DNA of 64,000 bases from Agelaius tricolor (Eukaryota > Chordata > Aves > Passeriformes > Icteridae), in assembly GCA_023055355.1 (NCBI GenBank), contig JALJCS010000001.1, forward strand, positions 51,837,381 to 51,901,380, given 5' to 3'. Shown piece by piece: positions 12,264-22,810 of the stretch (position 1 is its first letter; each line of letters opens with the position of its first letter). The position numbers and the translations under genes are program-made. Below the pieces are notes generated by a model, which worked only from the letters and a program-made list of their open reading frames with translations, did no database searches and had not been told where the DNA came from.

Positions 12264-15200
12264 AGAGGCTGGACCTTCCCCTTTTAGCCACAAGGACCTG
12301 TTAAATTTACTTATTCATTTTTTTATGGCTTAATCCTTTCTAGCAAATGGAAGTACATAAAGAAATTAATAAATTAATTTAATTTGCACATGGAATGTCT
12401 TTAGTGAAACTGATTTTGGAGAGAGGTGCTCTATTTTCAAGATCCAATTGGATCTCTGCTACAGTGCCTTTCTACAGAAATTTACCAAAATGAGGGATTC
12501 AGTACTAACCTCACATGTTTTACATAATTACCATTTATATTTTCTAAAGTGGGCTTTGAGGGAAAAAAAATAACTGTATGAAAACTGTTCTAGAGGGGAA
12601 AATATACAAACATGCTCCAAGTCAGCAAAAAATGCCTGCAAACTTTCAATGAAGTGTTATTCTGCAGGGACATCTACAATTTTATAGGATGCAATTTCAC
12701 AGTTCAAGCTTGGTTTGCCATGTGTGGAGAGCAGGCTGATTGCATCAGGTGGTGGATCATTGTTAACTCATTGCCACAGAGGACATAAATGACTTTCCCC
12801 ACAGAAGTCACTAACAGTGACATGGTAAAGTGGTTTGGCCAGGCTGTTATTGGTGAAGGGGAAATTCTGCAAGCTGAAATACTAAATAAGTGGAATGAAA
12901 AACAGTTTTTTTCTTTTCAAATTAAGATCTTAGGATTTTTGTAGCAATGACATGCTTTACAGTTTAAGAATAATTACTCTCTCCTGTCCTCTCCAGTTGC
13001 AGGGCACCATTTGCAACTTCACTACTCAAAATACTCCACAGTTTCCCTTCAAAGTGCTTTTAAAAGTCCTTCTTCCCTCCCATCCTACATATCCATTGGT
13101 GGGCCACTGGTAAACTTTGACTTTTTAGCTAACTGCCAGTTCCAGTAATTTCTGTATCCTGAAACTGTTCTTGGTGGGACCTTAATTTTATTCTGTATTG
13201 GCACAATAACTTGCACCTATTTTTGTCCATAAATATGATGAGCCAGCCTAATGCAAATAATAAATATGTATAATAGTAAGCCAGCTGTACTGGCCTGAAA
13301 GTTTATCTCTGTATTATTCAAATACAGATATTGACATATAGACCTAGTGTAATGAATCATCACATTTTGACAAACTGCATAGAATAAGACGTAGCAGCTG
13401 ATTCTTAGGAAATTAATATAATGTGCTGAAACAAGTCATTCCACTAACCTTCTACCTGACAGGAATTAATGGAAGGCAGATACCAGAGAAGATTGTTTGT
13501 CAAAACCAATATGGAGGCCAGCATTTATGTTTATCATGGAAGCAGGATGCTACAATTTTTTCAGAAATTCTTTTTAGAAGAATTTCTGAACTTGCTTGGA
13601 GTGATATTTCTTTGTGTTAATGTTATTGGTTTGCTTACCCACCTTTGCTGTCCATTTTCCTCTTTGTATCCCAGAAACATTTCCAGTGTATGCATATTTC
13701 ACACAGTGTTGTAAATGTAACCCAAACCTGCAGGTTATTGTCAACATAGTGTTCAAAACTTCTAAACCTTGATTACATGAACCTCTGCTGTTCAACTTGG
13801 CACAGGCTTGCAGCAAGATGTGATCCCAGTGATTCCCTGTGTCCAGGTAAAATAGTGGTGTTGCACTAGCGGCCCTTTAAACCATGGAAACAGAAATAGG
13901 TAACTGCTGTCCCTGCACTAGATCGTGGGCCGTCAGACACATGATAAAACAAAGTGAAGCTACTTGGCTAATACAGTAAATATTGCAAGATTACAGGCAG
14001 GGAGCCAGACCATTCGTAAAAGTGTCATGGGATGAATAAAAGAGCAGATGACAGACCATAGTCATGGAGGCCAGAGGACCACACAAACTTGAGACAATAG
14101 TAATAACAATAGGAATTATTAATAATATTCCTGTTAACATATTGACCGAGACAAACCACAGTATCACAAAAGCTTAGATAGGCAAGCCAGTCTACTTGGA
14201 GGGGATTAGTCGTCTGTAATGAATCAGCTGCCTGACCAAGTGTGCAAAGAGATTTCAGAGTTATTGCAAAGCACAGAATTCCAATTGTGTTCTGGAAGTG
14301 CTCTAATTTAGAATTAATAGTGGGACATTGTGGGTGATAACCTATTATAGTTTTCAACAAGCATGTAGCTACCTGCTTGTCAGTCTTTCTGTCAACAAAT
14401 TACTGATGAGAAAAGATGGAAGCTGAGGACATATCTGCATGGGAAAACCCGATTTAACGTTGAAGGTATCAAGGCAGAGCATAAGAATATCCACAGTGGG
14501 CTGAAACAAAGAACCACCTAAAATGCTATCTGAAGGTGGCCAAAAATGGATAACACTTTTGGGTAAATGATAGACAATACTATAATTAATGAAATCAAAG
14601 TTAAAATAGTAGTTAATGAATTTCTAGCAATCTGCAGTTCATGTATTTCCCTAATCATGGAAACTTTCTCTGTTCTTAATAGCTAACGATGTCTTTACCT
14701 TTCATTACTCTATTAAATACTTTTGGGAAACCATTTTGGCATCCATGATGTGCTGTGTCAGTAAATGACTTAACTGTACTTTCAGAGAAGAATATCTCAT
14801 TTCAATAATTTTCATTAACATACTGCCATAGCTTATCATTTGATGTTCCTTAATTCTAAACAGACATGTCTGTTGCAGTTTTATCACCTCCAGTTGTATC
14901 TTTGCTATGTGCTTTTAATTATGCTGTAGCTTGATTAACAAACTTCACTGCAAAGGCCGTCAGCATAATATTTTTCATGGTGTTGGTAACAGAGTAGACT
15001 CCAGATATATTTTAATTGTCATCAGACAGTATCAACAGGACAGCATTCCACTGATGAGCAGCAGAGGACAAGGAAAAACTAGAAAAACCCCTGTTTAAGG
15101 TGGTTACATTTCTGCACTTTTCTGCACTACAGAAACATAATAGAAGTAGGAAATGCATGCAGTGGTGGTGCCATAACTGAGAACTGAAGCTGAATCCCAT

Positions 15201-16137
15201 TCCAAATTAATTGTATACATTTCCCACTTCCATTATATGGGCATTCACCTAATTCAACCTGTCCTAAGGTTCAGAAGGGATCTGACAATATTTGTGTAGC
15301 TCGAATTTACTGGATAGATTTTCAGACAATTGTGTACTTTTGAAGAGAAATAGTGGTACTGTGGGATATTAATGCAGGTAGTTGAACTGGGATTTCATGG
15401 AATTAATTGTTTGTGTTGTTTATGTGGCTTGTTTTATACTAGCAAGAGTTCTTGCATTGAGGGAAAACCAAAATACAATCAGTTTCTAGTCACACTTTTA
15501 TGCTATTGATTTTATAGACTTCTGTCACATCCTTCCTTGGGCATCCTTTTTTCAAGTTGAAAAACTGTAGTCTGATTATCTGTTTTGTGTACAAAAACTG
15601 TTCCACATGTTTGATCTCCCATATTTCTCTTCCTTGAAATTTTCCAGTTCTTGTATTTGGGCCCAACGTGGCACACAGCATTCAAGCTATCTGTCACCAT
15701 GTGTTTATACATAATAATGAAATAAGGATGACTTGCACTTTGTTCTTGCTGTCCTTTTTAGTAGATCCAAAAGGTAATGTACTTTTATAAGTCTTCATGA
15801 TTAGCAAATTTACACTTTCCTCTTGCCATTATTTGACTAGCTGTTTCCTAGATCTTAGGTATCAGTGATTTATATAGAACCTCAAACAGAATTGATCACA
15901 ATTTCATATTTCCCATGAGCAGCCTCTAGGACTTTGGTGGCATTATGCAAGTGGTAAGAGCTTCTGAATCATATCTTGTTTTAAATGACAATTGCTTTGT
16001 CAGAAGTACTAACTATATGAAATACAAAAGACATCTTGCTAGTTTCCCAATTCCCACAGTTATCTTCTATAAAAGAAAAACTAGATTAATATACGATTGT
16101 TGAGTAAATGCCTCATTTTAAACATATTGTACCTTTT
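12264..16137. other. Non-coding A+T-rich DNA, no gene seen
   Basis: No supported gene lies here. The overlapping frames around 13423-13816 and 14025-14360 have no recognisable domain. The one distinct structure is a 13-bp hairpin at 13560-13590. Confidence 0.55.
13560..13590. repeat. Perfect 13-bp inverted repeat with 5-nt loop
   Basis: Arms ttcagaaattctt (13560-13572) and aagaatttctgaa (13578-13590) are exact reverse complements around the loop tttag. It is A+T-rich and too short for a pre-microRNA. A fold-back mutation or chance could explain it. Confidence 0.8.
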
Positions 16138-16410
16138 AAGATCCATTTTCTGTATGATTCTCTCCATGATTTTGGGTAGAAAAAAGTCCTAATTCTAGGT
16201 GAGTTCCATGAGAAGAATGATTTCAAGAGGAGTTTGCTCTGAGGTTTTGAAATCATTTGGATCTGAAGCTCCCAGTGAGACTGAAAAGGGTAAAGTTGAA
16301 ACTGCATGGACTCAAATAAAGAAAAAATGCACAGATAAACTCTCCATGAGAGCAACCTCTTGAGTTTCAATGAAATCTAGTGACAATGAGCTCAGATAGT
16401 TTCCAAGTCC
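16138..16410 (+). repeat. Diverged repeat copy A of an unnamed sequence
   Basis: This stretch aligns by eye, in the same order and orientation, with 16770-17025. Shared anchors are a tccatt word at the left, an atc-tttg-at word at about 16251-16262 (B: 16880-16890), gactgaaaagggtaaagttgaa from 16279 (B: gactggaaaaggtaaagctgaa from 16908), acctcttgagtt from about 16355 (B: acctctgagtt from 16974), and an agctc word near 16389 (B: near 17005). Spacing between anchors differs by about 10 bases at most within the right half. Identity is perhaps around 60 percent by eye. The two copies are either an old tandem duplication or two insertions of one old element. I do not recognise the family. Confidence 0.5.
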
Positions 16411-16769
16411 CCAGTGCTTTGCCTGCAGCACGAAATTACCAACTCTATTTTCATTCTTACCTCGACTTGGTTTTCATGGTTCATTGTGCAAGAATGAACA
16501 ATGATTTCTTTTGTCAGTCATCCAACTGAAAATTGTTTTGCTTATTATTCAATATAAATTGTTCCTCTGCTAAAACATAAGATATCAGCATGTGAGGATT
16601 TATTACCCAATTTTACCTCTCACAATTCTAAAACACGAGAACAGCTGCTTCAGTAGAGAATGAGAAACATGGTAAAAGGAGGAAATGTAGGTTTCTGTAC
16701 TGTACAGAAGAGACAGTATTAAATAGCTCCAAAATTTGCTATAGTTCATAGCATTAACTCTGGAAATCC

Positions 16770-17025
16770 ATTACTTTGGAAGTGGATTATGGAAAAATGC
16801 CATCTTCATATTCAATATGAAAGGGTAAGTTTTCAAAGTGTTGTGGTGAAATAGCAGGCAACATCCTTTTGACACAGAATCCTTTGAATAGGAAATTCCT
16901 AATATAGGACTGGAAAAGGTAAAGCTGAAGTTATGCAGACTGAACATAGCATATGACATCTAAATGAAGAATGACCTCTGAGTTACAACTAAGTCTGGCA
17001 ATCCAGCTCTAGGAATTTAGAAAGG
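16770..17025 (+). repeat. Diverged repeat copy B of an unnamed sequence
   Basis: This is the partner of the copy at 16138-16410, offset by about 629 bases in the same orientation. The minus-strand frames over the two copies do not read as the same protein, so the similarity is in DNA and not in a shared coding sequence. I saw no poly-A tail, target-site duplication or terminal inverted repeat. Confidence 0.5.
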
Positions 17026-18367
17026 TAGTCGTCTTAAGTTTTCTCTTTACACATTCCACAACTAAAATCAAATTATTCTTGATCACATATGTGGACAACT
17101 GAGAGTTTGATCTGAACCTGATAAATTTAAAGACCTTTAGTTATAATGAGGTTGCCTTTTGCCTTGAGCAGGCCCAGAGGGTATAATTATCATGCAGTAG
17201 AAGTAGATACCTTACCATTGCTATGAAACTCCTTAAGTTATAGCTGTAGCATCTCTGTGGTGTGACCACAATGAGAGATTAACACTTCTCTGACAAAGAA
17301 ATCCAATAAGAGCTAAAACCACTAAACAAATTAGCTGTTTGTCATCTACTGAATGTATCAATGGAAGAGTTTTTTTGGTCGGAGTTGTAAGAGACAGAAG
17401 ACAGAAACTGGTCTTATTTTCAAATCTTTTTTGTATATTTTGCATTAAACAGTTACTTGATAGACATCATCAACTATTATTGAAGAATAGTCAAAAAACC
17501 AGAACTGTTTGACTGAAATCTCCTGTTGCTAAGCTGTAGAATAAAGCCTTTCTCTTCTGTATTTTCTTTCCAACCAATGTGTTTTGAAGTTTTTTTCTTA
17601 ACAGTGAGACAGGTCCAGCAGAAAGAGTAGAAATTATATTTTTATCCAGTTAATAGTTCGAAGAGCAAACAATTTAAACTCCTCTGGAGCTGCACAGAAG
17701 GGCGACTATGGAGTTTGAGCAAAGAACCTGTTTTAAGTTAAGGGGTTCTCACTTTGCTGTCTGTGCTGCCTGTCACAGTCTCAGGAACCAATTGAAAAGG
17801 GTTTTTTCAGAAAGAGTAATTTTGGGTTGGTTGGAGAAAACCTCTGTACTTCTGGATTGTCTTTGGAAATTTACTGGGGGACTAGTTTTCAGCTGACCAC
17901 TGGCATAAATGCTTTCTTTTGGTAGGTGCCACTACTCAGAATAGCACAAACTGGTGCACAGAGAAAAGCCACACTGGAAGATGTCATGTGGGTGTTTGGG
18001 CTCAAAGTATACAAAGTATACAAAAAATACATAGAACTGAATACTAGAGAAATTTTCACAGCAGTAAAAATCACTGATGTTATAAACTCCATGTTTAAAT
18101 TTTTAGGAAGACATGTCTGTTTCAGGGAGCAGCAAGAACAGGTTCCCTTCAAGAGGGAGGACAAGTCAGGAGTCAAAAGTGACAGAGGCAGGGTCCTCAT
18201 CAGTTAGGCACTGTCCTACAAGCACTGAACAGGATCAGGCTGGTAATAGTGGCAGGCTTCAGCTTCACCAGGACAAAACTTGTGGATGCCCTTGGGGTTC
18301 TGACATAAGGATACTATAATCTGAGCAAAGCTGCCATGAGTCTAAATCTTACTAGTTTTGCTTTCTG
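17026..18367. other. Non-coding DNA, no gene seen
   Basis: I see no supported gene. The two opposed frames over 17889-18207 occupy the same DNA on opposite strands, and neither shows a motif. A 9-bp tandem duplication (aaagtatac twice) lies at 18004-18021. Confidence 0.5.
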
Positions 18368-18431
18368 TTTATTTATTAGTTTAACTTCAAGTTAAACTAA
18401 TAAATAAAAGTGGTATTAGTTTAACTTCAAG
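18368..18431. repeat. Near-perfect 41-bp palindrome plus a third direct copy of its arm
   Basis: The arm at 18368-18387 (starting tttatttatt) is the exact reverse complement of 18389-18408, with a single base (c, 18388) between them. That gives a 20-bp stem. An 18-bp stretch of the centre (18374-18391) then recurs in direct orientation at 18414-18431. Three copies, one of them inverted, within 64 bases fit a polymerase template switch better than a transposon. Palindromes with almost no spacer are unstable in cells and in cloning, so its presence may mean recent origin. Confidence 0.9.
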
Positions 18432-19200
18432 CCAGTGATGAAACATCTAAAAACTGATGACAATTTATATTTGGATCCAAATGCTCTTATCACTATGGGC
18501 TGATTACTTGAAAACAGACTGGAATTTTGTGCTTTGTTGCATCTCTTCAAAGCAAATTCAACCCATGTGTCCTCAGGCAGGTTTGCAAATGGATGTCACT
18601 TGAAGGATTCTTGGTTTCAGTGGCAACAATTCATGGTATCAGAGGATGCCAAAAGCAGTACCCAATCATTCTTGTTTAAGTTGCATATTTCATCACTGGG
18701 AATTTGTAAAAGAAAACAATTCCCATTACTTCTGCAACTCTTGAACTGAGATTATTTGTACCCCATCTGCTGAGTCCAAAGCAATAATTAACTAAGCACA
18801 CTATTTCCTGAGCAACAGATAATGCTGGCAGAAACAAAAAGGTTGTTTGGCATGACTAAAGGTATCTTTTAGCAGAGATATATTATCAAGGCCTTGATTT
18901 CCTATAATCAGTAAAATTCTAAAGTGCCATAGGTGTTTTGGCTTGATTTCACTGGTTAGGAAACACCACTGTAAAGACAGCATATTACTGCATAGGTCTT
19001 GTTATATAAACTGTAGATATTAAACTGAAACAGATGTGTTGATTTCAGTTTGGCTCAAAACACACACAAGAAACCAATGTTTGCCAAATGGAAAAGGATA
19101 AAAAGCAGTTGATAAAATGTTATTTTCATGCATCTGAGATAATTACAACCAGTAGGCAGTGAAACAAAATTAAAATCTATAAAGAATAAGCTGGCAGTAG

Positions 19201-19258
19201 CTGACAGTAGATGCTATGGAGGGAGGTAAAATCCTCCCTCCATAGCATCTACTGTCAG
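19201..19258. repeat. Perfect 26-bp inverted repeat (hairpin) with 6-nt loop
   Basis: Bases 19201-19226 (ctgacagtag...gggagg) and 19233-19258 (cctccc...ctactgtcag) are exact reverse complements, separated by the loop taaaat. Pairing stops abruptly: 19200 and 19259 do not match. Just upstream, ctggcagtag (19191-19200) is a one-mismatch direct copy of the start of the arm. A perfect stem with a sharp boundary argues for a recent fold-back (template-switch) event. Pre-microRNAs usually have longer, imperfect stems and transposons have flanking duplications, so both are less likely. Confidence 0.95.
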
Positions 19259-21599
19259 AGAACCAAGGCAGTAGACACGTAGAACTATGTAAGGAAAAAA
19301 TGCATTTTCTATATGGCTCGTGACAGAAGGTTAATAGTAATTTATGATGACTTTCATAGCTACAGAAGGCATTAATGGTTGTAACATTAGCCTTCTTTTT
19401 CAACTCTATCCATAGTATTTCACTTAATGACCTTGTGCAGTGCTATGTCTCTCATAAGTAAATACTTCTCTTTCTAATTGGAATTTATTGCCTTTTAATT
19501 TGCAATTCTATATTGTTGTATGATGGGAGAAGTTTAATAAAAGGAGAGATTGATCAGTTTATTACTATACTAGTAGCAATTTTGTATACCTCCATCAAGT
19601 CTCCTGTTACTCTTGTTCTGTCTGGGTTAATCTCTCAGCCAATATAAATCCCACTTTACCTCTATCTCTACTCTGAAATTCATCAGTCTCTGCTTTATCT
19701 TTCTTGAGACTGCGTCAACTACAACTGAGCTCAATATTACAAGTCAGAATTGATCATTTTTATATGGTGCTATATATTTCCTATATTGTTTCTATCCATT
19801 TTAAAATGCAGTATTTTAAAATAATTCTTAAAATGTGGCATTTTTCTTTAAGGCAAGAAGTCTTCTTAAAAGTTCCAGCATGCAGAGGTACATGCAAATT
19901 GAATTTTTATTTTGTCTTTTCAAGAATTCTTTTTCATAGCAACACTGTTTTTCTCAAGAGTTGAAAACTAATGAGCTCTGTCAAATTGGACAGCACTGTG
20001 TCTAGGAAACTGTTAGAGGAAACACTGAATAGTTAGTGAGCTAAAACCACAGCCACAATTTGCTGTTGATGTTCCAAGGCAGGCAGTTACTGAGTTTATC
20101 TGCAAGATAACTCTTAAACAGAATATATTTAGCTTGTTAGATTCAATAACAGGGAATCGCATTTATTCAATGGAGTGGGCAGAATTATATTTTGAGTGAT
20201 GGTCTAGGGAGAGTAATAGAGTGTGTGTTAATGTTATCAGTTTAGAAGCAGCCATTTTTCTGAATTGGGGTTCTGAGTATCCTCACTGTATGTGGAAGCA
20301 AGTCAGTAAAGTATCTCAGTGTTTAAATAGGACTCAAAATCGCCCAAGATTCTAAAGGAAATCGGTAGTAGATATGTTTGGAAAAAAATTAACAGGGACT
20401 TATATGCATCTTAAAATGAATAGATATGGGCTGGGTGCTGTAGACAGATCTGCCTTTCTCCTGTGTGTCCTTCATCTGGAGTACAGTACAAAACATAGGT
20501 CTGTATGTTAAGTCTTCTTCACCCTATGTCTTATACTGATCTCACATAGAAGGGCATGCCCTACATGGACTAAATAAGCACAATGCTGGGTTTTTCTTTG
20601 CTCAGTGGGAACAGAATAATACAAGGGTGATTTTGGATTTACTGCTGTTCAGAAACTTGTGACTGAAAACTACTACATGTTCAGTATTTATCCAAACAGG
20701 ATGGCACTATATAGAGATGTTTTTTAGAACACTAATGTGTTCTGTTTCTGATGGCTTCTCTAGCCACATCTCTGAAGGGGTTGAAGGAATTATTTTTTTT
20801 TAGAGTTTTATGATGGATGTTTTCCAGTAAGAGACATTTACATGATCAACTATAAATGTGTCAAGACAAATCTTATACTAAGTCCAATATGTAATGTTCC
20901 TGTTTCTTTCAGTGCTTGATCTACATTTTGACAATGACTACCTACTAAATATTTCACTTTGACCAAAATGTTATTTTATTGCTAATATTTGTAGTTCTAT
21001 TATATTTCTCATTTATTCTATTTTCTTTTCTAAATCAGTCTCAATATAGAAAAATAGGAAAAATTATTACAGAATTTTTTTTGTTTGAATCAGCTGCAGA
21101 CACAATTTTGTGCTAAGCAAACTGATATCATGATGAGACAATTCATTAATTGATGGTACTATAAAGCTTTCCATTCTTTATAATATTTAGTTCTGTTTAA
21201 TAAAAGCAACTTGGGAGCAGCTGATCATAAGAAAATGAATGATGCCTAAAAGCTATGTTGGAACAGTTATCCCACAGTCTCACATCTTTTTTTTTTTTTT
21301 AATAGATCTATAATTAATCCTCACTTATACCAAATGTGTGTGACTCAGACACACTGACAGAGGGCTGATGACAAAACATGTTATTGTTGATGCTGTGAAA
21401 GATGCACTATGAGCATCTTCCAAGGTTTGGAGAGCACCCCCTTGTTCAAGCTGTTTACTCAGTTATCACAAAATCACAAGAACTGTCTCAATGCACTCTT
21501 CAAAGCAATCTTTTTCTTAAAAAAAAAAAAAAATAGGATTAATACAGCCTTTGATGAAATTCCAGGAATACTTCTTTCCCTATTTGCTGGATATTTTTT
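19259..21599. other. Non-coding A+T-rich DNA, no gene seen
   Basis: I see no supported gene. A T-run lies at about 21287-21300 and an A-run of about 14 at 21520-21534. The A-run is not preceded by anything resembling a processed transcript. Confidence 0.55.
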
Positions 21600-22110
21600 C
21601 TATATTTAGGCCATTGGTAAGAGTGGCTAGCTCAGGTAAAGCAGCTGATCAGCCAGGCTTCACGTCTCTATTTACGTCCCTGAAACCCTGGAGGACAGAA
21701 AAGTCTTTTAATTGGTGACTCAACCTCAGTAGGAACATGCTTTTAGGAAATGAGGCCTAGACTGTTCCCTTCACACCGGGCACACTTGCTCTGGTTGCCA
21801 TGGTAATCTGCTGGAGCATGCTAGGTCCAATGATGTGGAAAACAAGATGGCTTCCTCATTTGTTTAGCCTTAAGGAAAATTACAGATATTAACAAATCAT
21901 TACAGGGCTAACAGACACTCTGAAGACCTGACCTAAATAAACAGCATCTTGTCAGATTGCTAATAGCTGCCCAAGTTTTGCCTCTGTGACTCTCCTGAAA
22001 GTACTTAGTTAATGAAGGTTTTATTACCCTAAATATTTGTTTCTCTCTACCTGCAAGTAAAATCCTGTACTTTGAATGTTAGGGTGGACCTCCTATTCAG
22101 CGAGGTGCAT
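21600..22110. promoter_or_regulatory. Candidate regulatory block with RFX X-box-like palindrome
   Basis: The block contains gttgccatggtaat at 21794-21807, which closely fits the X-box bound by RFX factors (GTTGCC, then RGYAAC). A CAAT-type word (ccaatg) lies at about 21828-21833, and taaacagc words of forkhead type lie near 21938-21944. The sequence has even base composition and lacks simple repeats. RFX sites of this form are found in promoters and enhancers of ciliary genes. No transcript or coding exon is visible next to it. The motif is seen directly; the regulatory role is inference and depends on conservation. Confidence 0.35.
21794..21807. promoter_or_regulatory. RFX X-box-like site
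   Basis: gttgccatggtaat is a 14-base near-palindrome in which 12 of 14 positions obey dyad symmetry. Both half-sites fit the RFX consensus except the final base. Confidence 0.4.
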
Positions 22111-22239
22111 TTAATTTGTCAATCATTTGGAAAGATATTTAAATGTTAAAAAAACAACTGACACTTTTGTGCATACAAAACCAAAACAATGGGTTGTTCT
22201 TGTCACTGTCTCCTGGGAAGGGTTTTTTGTATTTCCCAG

Positions 22240-22765
22240 AAAACTCTACCCTGGTGCAGAGCTGCTGACACGCTCCTCGTGGTGGTAGGGTGAGGTCTCA
22301 GCCTCCTTGGCCTCCGCAGGGCTGTGGAGGGTGACGTGTCTCTCAGAGAGGAAACATTCCATATAAAGTTGGTGCTTTGACGAGGGGGAAAGAGGAAAAT
22401 TAAAAGCAGGCATGAAAAAAGGCATACTAGCGAATGAACCCATCTGTTAAAAATATAGGAGGAAGTGACAGCCAAAATCTGTAACTGCAGATACAATGGT
22501 GGTAGGCTCATGTGGGGGAACCGCAAGGTCAGTAGAAGAAAAGATTGCGTCTTTCAAGTTTTTCCAGTTAAGTGGTCTGTAATTTCAAAGCAGCTGATTT
22601 CTTGGTGCCATCCACTTCCTCAGAGCCTGCTCCCTCTGGAATGAAAGATGAAGGTGAGGAATTTAACAAGTTGCTGAAAGGAACGTTTGAAAAAAAACTT
22701 GTTTTGGTAAGCCTTCTGACATAGCACGTCTTTACTAGGGACTCCCAGTGTCCTCTGGAATCTGA
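22240..22765 (-). other. CpG-richer stretch with two minus-strand splice-acceptor-like sites
   Basis: CpGs are more frequent here than around it (near 22270, 22278, 22314, 22335, 22380, 22521 and 22548). On the minus strand, a pyrimidine-rich run ending in cag gives an acceptor-like site before 22761. It is followed by an open frame of about 64 codons ending at the stop at 22568-22570. A second, stronger pyrimidine tract plus cag sits before 22635 in the same frame. I see no matching donor-bounded upstream exon and no known domain. It could be a terminal exon of a non-coding or lineage-specific transcript, or chance. Confidence 0.15.
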
Positions 22766-22810
22766 ACAATAGAAGAAAGCAATTAACAGAGAAAACACAT
22801 GGGACAAGTT

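Noticed and set aside
21520..21534. A-run considered as the tail of a retroposed transcript
   Set aside because: The preceding sequence has no polyadenylation signal at the right distance and no transcript-like frame.
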